NCBI GenBank assembly: GCA_023548195.1
Contig: JAJHZJ010000579.1
Location: forward strand, 1,781,346 to 1,845,345
Origin: Bettongia penicillata ogilbyi
Lineage: Eukaryota; Chordata; Mammalia; Diprotodontia; Potoroidae
Length of the DNA stretch: 64,000 nt
Direction: 5' to 3'
The notes beneath the pieces were generated by a model. The model was not told the DNA's origin. It saw only the letters and a list, made by a program, of their open reading frames with translations, and did not search any database. Below, one piece after another: positions 40,986-53,649 of this stretch; within the stretch, counting starts at the first letter, position 1, and every line of letters starts with the position of its first letter. A program made the translations under genes and the position numbers.

Positions 40986-42944
40986 CAAATTTGTTGTGAG
41001 AAAACATTTTGGAGTTTAAGCTGCTATTCTCATTTCAGGCTGAATCTACAATCCCAACTGATTAGATTGTTTTAGATGAACTGATCAGATACTAATTGGT
41101 TAAATGAAGGATAAAGAGGAAGAAGAAAAAAATTGTTTTTCTTTTCATGGCTCGATTTCTGCTCCCTAATCCTGAAGATACACAATGCTCACTCCAGTAG
41201 AGCCTCTCTTGAGGTTCCTTCCTGCTGTGACCCTCTCTGGCTTTCTTCTGGTAATCCCATCACCTCCTTCTTGTCCTCTTGATCTTGCCCTGCCTTCTTT
41301 TCTGCTCCCCAAATGTCATAAGCCAAAATGGATTTTGGATTAGGAGGAGGATCTGGCCAAGACTGATGCAACAAACTATATTCCTTCTCATTTCTGACTC
41401 TCCCACCTCAAGTCCTGAAACTATTAGAAAGGTACAATTGATTGAACATGGAGACATGAATCAAAAATTTCCTTGGAAAAAATAAAACTGAATTCTTAAC
41501 TATCTCCTGAACATAAAACCACCTGCATTTATTTGGAAGTCCAGGTGATACAGGTGTTTCATTACCACTTCAGAAGTCATCCTCCTGTGGTTCATTTCTA
41601 GGATCAACAGACATCCATCTTTCATTACATTTCAGCTCCCTGTTGTCCCAGTCCCAACCCACCAGACTTAACAGCCCAATCACAATTGAAAAAGACCTAT
41701 CAGGTTTGAAAAAAGGCACTACCCAAGACCCTCTAATTCTGATGGTGAGAATCTGGCTTTGCAATAAGAGCCACAATGAAAATGGATCTATAGGAGAAAC
41801 AATTAAAAGATATGAAGATATTTTAATGTGTTCTGATTCAATGAAAACATAATAGAGGTATGTATACAGCGGTGACCTTCTCAAAATACATTCTGACCAG
41901 TTCACCGCACCAAGCCAAACTTTTTGAAGATATCAAGTAAATCTCTTCTCTCTCTCATTCTCTCTCTGTATATAAACCAAACAAGGCAGGTAAAATATTG
42001 CATGAAAGAAAACAAGTCCATTAAGTCTGTTGCTAAACTAACACTAGAAATTAAATTGCATATAATTTTGCACCACTTCTTTCAATAGCATCTTAAGATG
42101 AATTTAGCAAATCGTATAAAATGGCAAAATTGTTTTTGTTCTCCTACCTTCTTTTAATCTTGCAGCTCTCGAGAGAAATCACATCTGCAAAGTAATACTG
42201 ATTATCCTACATGGGTTTACAATGAAGTGCTTCTAATTTGGCAAGTAAGTATATGACATCAGTATTCACAGGGAAAAATTCTGTTGGTGCCATCCATGAT
42301 AGACCTTTCAGTGGCTCCTCTCACTCCAATGGACTAAATGATATGGGGGAAGGGGAGATGACAGTTGATGCATAAGATGAGATTACTGCTGAAATAAGTG
42401 GTCATCTTAACTCAGAAGTAAGCAGCTGTAGGAATTAGTCACATTCAGCTAAATAATGATAATAATTTTCTGATAATGCAAATTTGGTTTTTTAATAAGG
42501 GCCACAATTAAAAAGTATGAAGATAATTTTAATATGTGTCCTGATTCCATCCTCAACCTACAGAGAATAAACATAAAAAACATAATAGAGCAATATAGGT
42601 TTAAAATACGATTCAAGAGACCAATTTATCAGAGAAAATTTTCTGAGAAAAAAATAAAGTATTAAACAAATATAGATAATGCCTAAAATTCTGAATGTGT
42701 TCCATGGGGAAACTATAAGAAGAAATTCCAAAAGTGGATTTGATTGCTATGTATCTTGCTAGGGAGTCCTTTAGGACTTCTTTCCATCCTTTCAGTTATC
42801 ACAAAATTCATTCTTGCCTTAGTTTTGCTGTGAGTCGCCTTGATGTCAGAACCATGTTGGTCATGAAATGGTTATAGATTGGTCTGTCTTCCAAATGATT
42901 AAATAACAAAATGAGGCAGCATTTATCCATCATAATGGATAAAA
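40986..42944. other. Unassigned sequence
   Basis: About 2 kb with no repeat I can name with confidence. Short frames at 41,570-41,905 (minus) and 41,643-41,852 (plus) are mutual shadows without features. 42,130-42,410 could be decayed LINE. Confidence 0.4.
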
Positions 42945-43020
42945 AGCACTAATCATAGAAATAAGAATGGGTTCAAGTCTTACTTCTGAGAGATATTGGT
43001 TGGGTAACCAGGAGCCCCTT
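42945..43020 (+). mobile_element. MIR-type SINE head fragment
   Basis: 'aaaaagcactaatcatagaaataagaatgggttcaagtcttactt'. Confidence 0.45.
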
Positions 43021-43309
43021 ACATGGATAAATCCAAGATTTGGTTTAAAAAAAAATCAGCAAGTGCAATGATTTGTCAGAAAAGGTCAGAACAGCCCAAC
43101 CTAAAGACCAACAAATATAAACCAACAAATACTGATCTCTGTTCTCTGTTCACCATTAGATGAAGCATGAGGGGAAATGTAGAAAATGGAAAACACACTG
43201 CCTCATCTCTCAAAGTCAAGTTGGGTGGAACCTAATAAACATGAAACAATAGCAAACTCTACAAGCCCGTAGATAATTAAGGTTTAAATTGTCTGGGAGT
43301 TCAAAAGAA
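43021..43309. other. Unassigned sequence
   Basis: Possibly the 5' continuation of the ancient repeat that follows. Not identifiable by eye. Confidence 0.35.
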
Positions 43310-43650
43310 AAAGATGTCAGTGGGTAGCAGAGGAGTTAGGAATATCTTAATAAAGGAGGTAAATTTAAAGCTGGGTCTTGAAAGAAGAATAAGAATTGGT
43401 TAGAGTGAAAATGATGTCATTCTAGATTAAGGGAACAACATGACCAAAGACCCAAATATGTGAATGAGTATGACTTATAAATGGCAAGAAAGGCAAGAGA
43501 ATGAGGGGTTAAATGATACATGTTACAGAGTAGGACAGAATAATGTTGGGTAGGTAGGGAGTGTCAGATTATAGATGAAGAGTTCATGAGATTATTTAAA
43601 GGACTTTGGATTTCATACAGAAGAAGAAAAGGAGATGCACAAACCATATA
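43310..43650 (+). mobile_element. Ancient dispersed repeat fragment (class uncertain)
   Basis: 'aatttaaagctgggtcttgaaagaag', 'gaacaacatgaccaaagaccc', 'ttaaaggactttggatttcatacag'. Same module order as at 31.5 kb. Confidence 0.6.
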
Positions 43651-43714
43651 ATAAATGTAATTATATCCTTTTCATGGTATTTCAATCTAGTATACATTCC
43701 TGACTTTGGAGTTG

Positions 43715-44160
43715 ATCAACAAATATTTATTAAGCTCCTATTATGTATTGGGCACTGAGGTATTGGGGATACCAAAAAAGAAAAGGAAAAAAGTAGTCCT
43801 TCTCCTCAAAGATCTTACCTTTAGGAAGAGGCAACATGTACATACATACATACACACACACATTCACGTATATTATATGTGTACATATATATGTAATATA
43901 TACACATACAGAATACATACAAAATAAATACAATCTAGTTTAGTAAAACAATGCACTAGTAGCTAGGGACTACAAGAAAGATGGTGCTCTCAATAGAAAT
44001 AGAGAAGGTTAGAAGAGTCATGACTTGAGAAAAAGTAAGGCAGGGGAGATAATGAGTTATTGTTTTGAAAATGTTAATTTTCTAATGACTGTAGGACTCT
44101 CAGATTGAAATGTCCAGTGTAGGTTGTGATATGGAATTAAAGCTCTGAAGAGAAACTAAG
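43715..44160 (+). mobile_element. Ancient dispersed repeat, second copy, with internal microsatellite
   Basis: Starts 'aacaaatatttattaagctcctattatgtattgggcactgagg', then 'ctcaaagatcttacctttaggaag', a CA/TA-rich run at 43,840-43,920, and ends 'cagattgaaatgtccagtgtagg ... ttaaagctctgaagagaaactaaggctag'. Confidence 0.65.
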
Positions 44161-45084
44161 GCTAGATTGGGAGATGATGACAATTGGTAATTGAACTCAA
44201 AGGAATTGATGAGGTCACCAAATGACAGCCTTTGCTGTTCCCCAGAGCCTTACCTATCGACATCTTTAAGTCCTTTCTTCCTCTTTCATTGACTAACTCA
44301 ATTATATCCATTCTTTCAGCCCATTTCAAGAACCAACTCTTGCATGAAACCTTTCCAAAATTCTCTTTAACCAACAATGATAATACCTATTTTTCTGAAG
44401 TCCTATCACGTTTAAAATTGATTCTGCATAATCAGTCCCAAAAGGCATCAGAATTCAATTGAAAAAAAAATGACTAGTAATGATTTGGGGGGACCAATGA
44501 TGACACATGTGCTTTTCCAGACCTCCATGCAGAGAGGCAGTAGACTACAGTAATAGAAAGTTACACAAAGGGTTAGAGATGATCACTGTCAAGGGATTTA
44601 ACTGGTCCTGATTCCATTCAGTGAGCTCAACAGGAGCCAACACCACTAAGGGTCCCCCACCTGCCTTTCCCCAGTCAGCCCATGTACCAGACCAGGTTTC
44701 TTTCTGAAGAAAACTTCAGGAGTAGGCTATATGGGAAACCCTTTCCCCCTACCCAGACACCTCTCCTTTCCTGCCAGTGTCCCTTCCTGCTTTCCCTCTG
44801 CTGTTTGGACGTTGACCTATTATGTTTGTCCCAATGAAGGGAACTCATAATCCCAACCCCAACCCATAACTATACTTCTTCCTCTATAAAAATGGCTGGT
44901 CAGGCCCCTCTACCCTCCCTTCTCTCCCCATCCCTTACCTCACCACCCCAGTACTAGGCAGTTGGATCCACTCATACCACTTGGATGAGCAAGGGTATCA
45001 CCAATAACAATCCTTACACTAAGACAGAAGATCACTGGACCTTAACATCTATTCTGCCTCTTCCACTTCCAGGATCCCAGGCAT
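44161..45084. other. Unassigned; possibly 5' part of an L2
   Basis: C-rich plus strand at 44,640-45,080 with a TATA-like 'cctctataaaaatgg' near 44,880. 44,200-44,440 has an L2-like texture. Nothing firm. Confidence 0.35.
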
Positions 45085-45310
45085 CACTATCTAACCTATC
45101 TAACCTAAGGACCACTGGGGCCTTGCTATCTTCCTTCATCTCATCCTTAGGACCACCAAGCCCATCTGTCTCTTCCCTGGAGTTAAACCATCCTGGATGT
45201 GTTGTCTCCCCAAATAAGATGCGAGATTTTTGAGAGCAGAGACTGTCTCATTTTTTCAATTTGTATACCCTAAGCTTAATATAGTACTTGGTACATAGTA
45301 AGCATAAATA
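45085..45310 (+). mobile_element. L2 LINE 3' end
   Basis: 'gttgtctccccaaataagatgcgagatttttgagagcagagactgtctc ... atagtacttggtacatagtaagca' is the L2 3' terminus. Confidence 0.65.
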
Positions 45311-45455
45311 ATATTTTATTAATATTTTTATTATTTACATGAATATTAATTATTTATTTATTAATATTTATTACTTTATTACTATTAATATATTACTATT
45401 GGTATATTTATTATTATTAATTTTTAATATTAATATATTCATTTATTTGCTTTTG
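45295..45455. repeat. AT-rich low-complexity tract
   Basis: Irregular (TTA)n, (TATTT)n and (AAT)n runs, probably expanded from the L2 tail. Confidence 0.85.
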
Positions 45456-46984
45456 CTAAACTGTTTTTCTTCACTATAATAGAAGACACTAAGGACAGAG
45501 TTTATTAAGAAATTCCTGTGGTATAAAAAACAGGAGGCATCAATAAAACATTTTTTAACCTCCTTTGTTCAGTGACCAAATCCAAAGAGCCCTCTAAGCT
45601 TCTAGGAGAGCAAAAAAAAATTGATTGGAGAACTTTTTTTCAGAACATTCTCCTTTTAAAGGAACCAAGTTGGACATAGACCTATGACCATCTTGTAAAT
45701 TTCCAAGTCACTTAACTTTTCAATGACTTTATTTCTAAAAAAACAAAGAAAGATAATACAGATGCCTAAAATAATTAAATTGGGGATCCTTCTCCTCTCA
45801 CCATTTTTGTTTGTTTGAAAAACATAGAAAAGAGGATTGTGGCTTACATAACCTGAATCATGTTTGGAAAAGAAAACAGGATTTTTGATTTAAGATATTT
45901 TCATGTAATAACCCAACATTTAAAATCCAAATTAGTCACAAGGGCAAAGTCACTTTAACGTCAGAAATCAGGAAAAGGACATCTCCAAACTGGAGTCTGA
46001 CAAAGCAACATGCAAAATTGTGTCTGCCTTGAAAGGAGGAAGTCTCAAGGTAACTTAGTAATTATAGTATTAATTAATATTATTTTGCTTTTCTCTAAAA
46101 TTAGGATCTAAAAAACAACTACAAGACATTTGTTAGAAAAAAATGTTATTTGAAAAAGTGCTAAAAAGGGCCAACATTAAAAAGTTAGCAACAAAGTCCA
46201 TTTAAATTTCATTTCTTTGCATGTACATGCATCTTGCATAAAATAATTCAAAGGGGACTTTAAAATGTTAGCAGGTGCTTTTATAGAACCTGTCATCAAA
46301 GATAGATGCTTTCCATATTCTCAGAGGGTCATAAGTTCTCATCTTTATTCCCAGGTGACACTTTTGATGAGCAAAGAGATACAGAAGGGTTTTGATATAT
46401 GTTAGAATATATCTTCATTGCCTCCTGCAAGTACCTTGTAAAAACTCAATAGATCAAACGAGGGTAGCTAGAGGGGATGTAGTACCATGAAAGGCACTGC
46501 TGACATTGAAGGATCCTTTAACTTGAATTATGAAGAAGCCAAAAAACGCACGAGGAATCAACCTGCTCAGAGGAGTTATAAAAAAGTAATGAGTTGTACT
46601 ATAATTAACACACTGCTGTCCTGGGGTTGGAGGACAGGAGATTTCAGGGTATGTATCAGAATATTACTGTTGGAAACTGTCAGAAAAAAAGAAAAGGTAA
46701 CATGTCGCAGCTGCCCATGCAGAGGAAGAAAAATTATTTTCACTACAGTACAATAAGCCTTTCTTGCCTGTCTGTAAAACTGGTCATGGTGTTATGAGTA
46801 TAGAGAGTGTAGAGAGTAATAAGAAAAAGATAAAGTCATTTCCTTTGAGAAGCTTATAATCTAGTTGTTTAAAAAAAAACTTTTCAAGAAAAATCTGGAT
46901 TTGTAACTAAAATGGTGTGGAAAAACTCCCAGTATGAAAACTCCCTCTACTGATAACGATCATCAACTGCCCTGTAAAATACTC
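45456..46984. other. Unassigned sequence with a short ancient-repeat piece
   Basis: Mostly unnameable AT-rich DNA. 46,795-46,880 ('aaaaagataaagtcatttcctttgagaagcttataatctag') is a fragment of the ancient dispersed repeat. The 89-codon frame at 46,487-46,756 has no recognised features. Confidence 0.4.
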
Positions 46985-49900
46985 TTTGTTCGTATTAATA
47001 TTTTTGTTTTAAGTTCCAAATTCTTTTCCTCCCTCTCTTCCCTTCCCCTTCCCTGAAATGGTAAGCAATATAAGTTATATATGTGCCATCGTGTAAAATA
47101 TGTCCATATTAGCCATTTTGTACAAGAAAATTCAATTAAAATTTTAAAAATGAAAGAAAGTGGAAAAACAGCATGCTTTAGTCTGTATTCAAATGTTAGC
47201 TCTTTCTCTAAAGGCAGATGCTATGCTTCATCATTAGGACTATCTTGGATCATTGATTTGCTGAAAATAGCTAAGTCACAATTCTTCATCAAATAATATT
47301 GCTTTTACTGTGTACAATGTTTTCCTGGTTCTGTTCATTTCATTATACATCAGTTGATGTAATCTTTGAAGGTTTTCTGAAATCATCACACTTGTCATTT
47401 CTTATACCAAAATAATATCATATACCACAACTTGTTCAGCCATCCCCAATTGATGGGCATTCCTTCAATTTCTTAACCACCTCAAAAAGAACTGTTATAA
47501 ATATTTTTGTACAAATAAGTCCTTTCTCCTTTTTTTAGATTTCTTTGGCATATAGACATAGCAGTCTATTGCTAGGTCAAAGAGTATGCAGTTTCATAGC
47601 CCTTTGGGCATAGTTCCAAATTGCTCTCCAGAACAGTTAGATCAGTTCATAACTCCACCACTGAGTCTTAATGTCCCAGTTTTCTGATATCCCCTTCAAA
47701 ATCCAATGCTGCCCTTTTTTGTCACATTAGTCACTTTGATAGGTGTGAGGTGATATCTCAGAGTTGTTTTAATTTGCATTTTTCTGATCAATAATAATTT
47801 AGAACATTTTTATATAACTATAGTTACCTTTTATTTCTTTGTCAGAAAACTGCCTGTTCATATCCTTTGATCATTTATCAATTGGGGAATGATTTGTATT
47901 TTTTATAAATCTGACAGTTCTCTACATATTTGAGAATGAGATCTTTATAAGAGTTTCTTGTTGCAAAAACTTTCCCCCAGTTTTCTACTTTCCTTATAAT
48001 GTTGATTACATTGCTTTTGTTTATGCAAAAACTTTCTAATTTTCCATAACTAAAATTATCTATTTTACATTTTGAAATGTTCTCTATGTCTTCTTTGGTT
48101 CAAAATTCTTCCCTTATCAATAATTCTGACAGATAAACTGTTCCATGTTCTCTTAGTCTTTCTTATTTTAAGTCATGTACCCATTTTGACCTTATTTTTA
48201 TATATGATATGAGATATTGGTCTACACCTAGTTTCTGCCATACTGTTTTCGGATTTTCCCAGCAGTTTTTGTCAAATAATGAGTTTTTGTTCCAAAAGCT
48301 TGGGTTTATCATATACTGGATTAGTATGATTATTTATAATATTGTAATTTGTACCTAATCTATTCTACTGATACACCACTTTATTTCTTAGCTAGTACTA
48401 CATTGTTTGGATAATTACCACTTTATAATAAAATTTGAGATCCTGTATGGCAAGACCACCTTTCACATTTTTTTCATTGATTCCTTTGATATCTTTAAGC
48501 TTTTCTTCTTTAGTATTTTTTCTAGCTCTATAAAATATTTTTGATAGTTTGACTAATATGGCATTGAATAGATTAATTTACATAGCATTGTCATATTTAT
48601 TATATTGAGTTGGCCTACCCATGAGCAATAAATATTTTTCTAATTGTTTAGATCTGACCTTGTGTGAAAAATGTTCTATAGTTGTGTTCAAACAGTTCCT
48701 GAGTTTGTCTTGGCAGGTAGACTCCCAACTATTTTATATTTTCTATAGTTCTTTTAAATGGAATTTCTCTATCTCTTGCTGCTGGACTTCATTAGTAATA
48801 CACAGAAATACTGATGATTTATGTGCATTTATTTTGTATCCTGCAACTTTGCTAAAGTTGTTAATAATTTCAAGTAATTTTTAGTTGATTCTCTAGTATT
48901 TTCTAAGTATGACACCATATCATCTGGAAAGTATAAGAGTTTTGTTTCCACATTGCCTATTCTAATTTATTTAGTTTATTTTCTAGCATTTCTAGTGCAA
49001 AATTACATAACAAAGGTGATAGTGGCTATCCTTGCTTCACTCTTGATTGTATTGGGAAGGCTTCGAGCTTATCCTCATTACAGATGATGCTTTTTGATAA
49101 TTTTAGATCAATATGACTTATCATTTTAGGCAAGCTCTATGTATTGTTATGCTCTCTAGTGTTTTTAATAGTATTGGGTGCTGTATTTTGTCAAAGGTCT
49201 TTTCTTTTATCTATTGAGACAACCATAAAATTTCCATTGGTTTTGTTATTGATATGGTCAATTATGCTAAAAGTTTCCCTTATCTTGAACCAGCCTGGCA
49301 TTCCTGGTATATATCCCACCTGGCCATACTGGGATCATATACCTGTGATATATTGCTGTAATCTCTTTGCTAGTATTTTGTTTTAAAATTTTGCATCAAT
49401 ATTCATTAGGGAAATTGGTTTATAATTTTCTTTCTCTGTTTTGACTCTTTCTGGTTTAGGTATAAACACCATATTTGTGTCATAAAAGGAATCTGGTAAG
49501 ATTCCTTCACCTATCTTTCCAAATAGTTTATATAATATTGGAATTAATTGTTCTTTAAATGCTTGGTGGACTTTAAATGTGAATCCTTCTAGTCCTAGAG
49601 ATTTTTTCTTAGGAAGTTCATTGATGGCTTGCTCAATTTCTTTTTCTAAAATTGGGTTAAATATTTCTTTCTTCTTAATCTGGGTAATTTATATTTTTGT
49701 AGATGTTCATCCATTTCATTTAGATTGTCGAATTTATTGGCATATAATTGGGCAAAATAGTTCCTAACAATTATTTTAATTTCCTCTTCATTGGTGGTGA
49801 ATTCACCCCCTTTCATTTTTTATACTATCATTTTGGTTTTCTTCTTTCCTTTTTTAAATTAAATAAACCCAATGGTTTATCTGTTTTGTTGGATTTTTTC

Positions 49901-50561
49901 ATAAAACTAGCTTATAGTTTTATTTATTAGTTCAATAGCTTTCTTACTTTCAATTTTATTAACCTTTCCTTTGATTTTCAGGATTTCCAATTTGGTATTT
50001 AATTGGGGATTTTTCATTTGTTCTTTTTCCAGTTTTTTTTTCAATTGCATGCCTTATTCATTGATATGCTTTTTCTCCATTTTATTGATGTAAACAATTA
50101 GAGGTATAAATTTCCACCTAAGTATCACCTTGGCTGCATTCCATAAATTTTAGTAGGTTGTATCATTGTAGTCATTTTCTTTAACGAAATTATTGATTGT
50201 TTCTATGATTTGTTCTTCATCTTATTTTTTTTTAGGATTAGACTAATTTCCAATTAATTTTTCATCTCTCTTTCCACTGTCCATGACTGAATGTAATTTT
50301 TATTGAATTTTGATCTGAAAAGGATTTGTTTACTATTTCTGCTTTTCTGTATTTGGCTGTGAGGTTTTTCTGTCCTAGTACAGTCAGCTTTTGTATAGGT
50401 GCCATTTACAGCTCAGAAAAAGGTATATTCCTTTCTATTCCCATTCAGTTTTCTCCAGAGATCTATCATATCTAATTTTTCCAGGATTTTATTCACCTCC
50501 TTACTTTCTTTCTTGTTTATTTTTTGGTTACATTTATCTAGTTCTGAGAGGGAAAAGTTGA

Positions 50562-50576
50562 AGTTTTATTATCTAT
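50562..50576. repeat. RTE target-site duplication, left copy
   Basis: agttttattatctat, identical to 52,654-52,668 (15 of 15). Confidence 0.92.
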
Positions 50577-50599
50577 ACTAGTGGGGGATTTCAACATTT

Positions 50600-51360
50600 T
50601 CATTTAGCAGCTGCTGAATTCCCCAATCCTTTTCATCAAACCAGTCTTGGTGTTTGTGAGTGTTCTGACCCAGATGAGCAAATGCAGTGCTGTACACCAG
50701 ATCTCTGAAAGCTGCCTACTCCTTTTCTGCTTAACTGTTGCCAACTGTGTATTGGCTGAACTTTCCCTCCAAGTCAGCAACAAACTGTTCATGCTCAGAG
50801 AAGAGCTCTAATTTGTTGACATTAATTTTTCTGGTTGTCATATTGCCTTGGGGGCAGCACTTTTGATGAATGTGAATATTTTACTTAGAAAGGATGTCTA
50901 TGATCAGTCCAGCACTCTGCATCACACATTGCCTTTGTCACTCTCACATCTTGTCTGTCTCTTCTCCTTACAATCACATAGTCTATTAGATGCCAATGTT
51001 TGCTGCAAGGGTGCATCCATGAAGTTTTATTGCATTCCGGCAAATGGAAGACAGTGTTGGTGATGAGAAGGTCATGCAATGCACAAGCCTTCAGCAGTAA
51101 ATGACCACTGCTGTTGCAGTTTCCAACTCCATTCCTCCCTAGGACTCTCTGCCACATCTGGTAGTCTGAGCCTACTCTAGCATTAAAGTTGCCTAGAATT
51201 ATAATCTTGTCCTCTTTTGGCACATTGACAATAAGGGTCTCTAGGTCTTCATACAATTTTTCTTTGACTTCATCAGGGTTTGTCATGGTGGGAGCATAGG
51301 CACTGATGATGGTGGCATGGCGCTTTCCTGCGAGTAGCAATCATCTTCGCAGATGTTTCT
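50600..51360 (-). pseudogene. RTE endonuclease domain (inverted segment)
   Basis: Minus-strand frame 51,340-50,885 encodes the C-terminal half of an APE-type endonuclease: ISAYAPTM, then IILGNFNARVGSD (the GDFNAR-type motif), HLIDYVIVRRRDRQDVR and WTDHRHPF (the TDHR catalytic signature). Downstream on the same strand at 50,792-50,604 is the linker (STNTQ..., then NTKTGLMKRIGE), shifted in frame. APE endonuclease nicks the target DNA in target-primed reverse transcription (family knowledge). The segment ends abruptly at the left TSD. Confidence 0.85.
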
Positions 51361-52100
51361 GTACATTTTGTACATTTTTTTGTGTTTCAACTGCATAATG
51401 GGATTCCCCCCACCTGCTGCAGTAATCAGGCCTGGGTTGGGTAAGTAGACAATGTTTAGGGCACTTTTTCTAGCCTCTTCCTCACACCAGAAGGTGAACA
51501 GTGTGATCCTTAAAAGGCTGCTCAGACACCCAAGGGACTACCGAGTCCCACTGCTGCTTCCAGTAAGAAAGGACCCTATGGCCTGGGCCGCCTATGTGCA
51601 GGGTTGTGACTACCGCTCCCAGTGCGTCCTCACCTGCTGCTTCATTATTTGCCTGTTGCCACAGGACTTTGAGGCATAGTAGTGAAATGGTATGGATGAT
51701 GTCTTGATTCATGAATAAATTGGATTTAAGTGAGGCAGACTTGCACAAGTCGTCAACCTCACTCTCTCCTCTAGAGTCATCATAGTCCAGTGTCAGGACA
51801 GAGTCAAGAAGGCTGGCAATGGCTCAGGATGCAGTGGATGACCTTGGCGTCTTCCATGTCTAACCAAGCTCTAAGCATTCCACATAACCTGCTTCATTTG
51901 CCTTCATGGCCATTGGAACAAATTGCTCTCATCCGTCCATTCCATCAGAGGAAGTCTTCACATGCTCGAGGTAGACACCCCCTTAACTCACCAGTGGGTT
52001 TGAGAACCCTTGGTTATCCTCAACCTGATTTGAGCTGTCTGGCTGCTCTGCATGCTGCAGCTTGTTGGAGCCACAGGTGAGAGTTAGATGGAACAGGTGG
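51360..52100 (-). other. RTE 5' UTR and N-terminal segment (inverted)
   Basis: Minus-strand text 'ctgcatcctgagccattgcc', 'gactatgatgactctagaggagagagtgagg' and 'cttgtgcaagtctgcctcacttaaatcc' is the 5' region typical of marsupial RTE elements. A minus-strand frame at 51,748-51,482 lies in it. The inversion junction lies near 52.1 kb. Confidence 0.65.
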
Positions 52101-52159
52101 ACACCAAAGGTGGAAAGAGCCCCAAAAAGGGCTCAGCAGCCATCACACCAAAGGTACTG

Positions 52160-52653
52160 CTCCTCCCTGAATATACCCTAAACCCCAGATAATAAAGTTA
52201 ATAACAATATTGATTAGTGATAAGGACATAATCCTAGAGAGATGGGCTGAACACTGCTATAGTGTTCTCAACAGACCGTCAATCAATGCTGAGGTGATCA
52301 CATGGTAGCCAGAAGAAATGACACAAGGACACTCTCAAGGTCTCTCTCAAGAACTTTGGATTTGACTGTGCAACATGGGAGATGCTGGCACAGGACCACT
52401 CAGCATGGCATGCCCGCATCAGAAAGGGTGCTGTGCTCTTTGAGCAAAGCAGAATTGAAACAGCACAAAGTAAACACACAACGAGCAAATTTTGGATTTG
52501 CACCCCAAATATTCACATGGACTATGTGTGTCCAACCTGTGGTAGAGCATTCCAAGCTCATATGGTCTGATCAGCCACAGTGGGACACAATGAAATTTCA
52601 TTTTATCATGGTGATATCATTTTGGTCCTCTTTGAAGACGAAGGACAACAACC
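52160..52653 (+). pseudogene. RTE pre-RT fragment fused to C-terminus (sense segment)
   Basis: At 52,210-52,290 the plus strand gives LISDKDIILERWAEH and then VLNRPSINAEV, the region just before the RT catalytic core. Near 52,290 it jumps to the C-terminal region (ARRNDTR, then KDTLK-like, WEMLAQDHSAWHARIRKGAVLFEQSR, and the end VCPTCGRAFQAHMV, a zinc-finger-like C-x2-C). All RT catalytic motifs between them are gone. A second smaller deletion lies at the NDTR/TLK joint. It could not encode an active enzyme. Confidence 0.8.
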
Positions 52654-52668
52654 AGTTTTATTATCTAT
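52654..52668. repeat. RTE target-site duplication, right copy
   Basis: agttttattatctat, identical to 50,562-50,576. L1 ORF2 antisense sequence resumes immediately after it. Confidence 0.92.
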
Positions 52669-53649
52669 TTCCAACTGTAACATTCAATTTCTTCAAAAAT
52701 TTAGATGCTATGTCATTTGGTGCATATATGTTTAGCATTAATTTGACCTCATTATCTATGGTACCCTTCAGCAAGATATTGTTTCCTTCCTTATCTCTTT
52801 TAACCAGATCTATTTTTGCTTTGTCTCAGATCATCATTGTTACCCTTGCTTTCTTTGTGTCAGTTGAAGCATAATAAATTCTGCTCCATCACCTTTAGTG
52901 TGTATCTCTCTATTTCAAATATGTTTCTTGTAAACAACATACTGTAAGATTTTAGCTTTTAATCCATTCAGCTATTCATTTCCATTTTATGGGTAAGTTC
53001 AGCCCATTCACATTTATAGTTATAACTGTATACTTCCCTCCATGCTATTTTTCCCTTGTTTATCCCTCCTCTCTCACCTTCCACATTTTCCCTCATCAGA
53101 AGTGTTTTACTTCTGATCATCACTTTCCCCAATCTACCTTCCCTTTGTCAGTCCCCACTCCTTCTTCTGTCCCTTTTTACTTTCTTATAGGGTAAGATAG
53201 ATTTCTGTATTCAACTGAGTATGTAGATTATTCCCTCTTTGAATCGATTTTGATGAGGATAAGGTTTAGGTTTTATTTGCTGTCACCACCATCCATCTTT
53301 CCCCTCCATTATAATAGTTCTTTATGCCTCTTCCATGTGAGATAATTTACCACCATTCAATCTCCCCCATCATTCTTCTTCCAGTGCAATTTTCTTTCTC
53401 ATTTATTTTGGTTTTTGGGGCATCATCCCATCAAAGTCACCTTATAGCCACACCCTTTGTCTATATATACTCATAATTGCTCTTATAGTAATGAATTACA
53501 TGTATTATCTTGCCATATAGATATAAAAACAGTTAAACCTTATTGAATTTCTTATGTTATCTCTTGTTTCTTTTTTACCTTTTTATGTTTACCATGAGTC
53601 TTGTATTTGGAGGTCAAATTTTTTATTCAGCTCTGGTCTTTTAATTAAG

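Larger units (their letters stand above)
50577..52653. mobile_element. RTE-clade LINE with 5' inversion and internal deletions
   Basis: Flanked by a perfect 15-bp TSD. The left part (50,590 to about 52,100) is on the minus strand and holds the 5' UTR and the endonuclease region. The right part (about 52,100-52,653) is on the plus strand and holds a piece before the RT core, then the C-terminus and the 3' end 'gaagacgaaggacaacaacc'. The order (internal segment at the left border, 5' UTR at the central junction) is what twin priming predicts. The catalytic RT core is missing. The 3' end lacks poly(A), as is usual for RTE elements. Confidence 0.88.
47400..53640 (-). pseudogene. L1 ORF2 (endonuclease/reverse transcriptase), degenerate
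   Basis: Antisense L1 ORF2. The plus strand shows the reverse of conserved RT segments. The catalytic FADD box appears as FPDD-like sequence near 48,905-48,930 (minus-strand 'ccagatgatatggtgtcata'), so one catalytic-loop residue has changed. C-terminal text is recognisable at 47,400-48,500. The RTE insertion splits it roughly 1 kb into the reading frame. It has numerous stops and is not functional. Confidence 0.8.

Noticed and set aside
45295..45455. Replication origin or matrix-attachment region suggested by extreme AT content
   Set aside because: The low-complexity run follows directly from an L2 tail. There is no positive evidence for either function.
50885..51340. A host endonuclease/exonuclease/phosphatase-family gene
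   Set aside because: The motif order and the TDHR ending are those of RTE endonuclease, and the frame lies inside a TSD-bounded insertion.
52302..52874. 190-codon plus-strand frame as a possible gene
   Set aside because: It runs out of frame through the RTE C-terminal region and then antisense through L1 ORF2. The true RTE frame is a different one.
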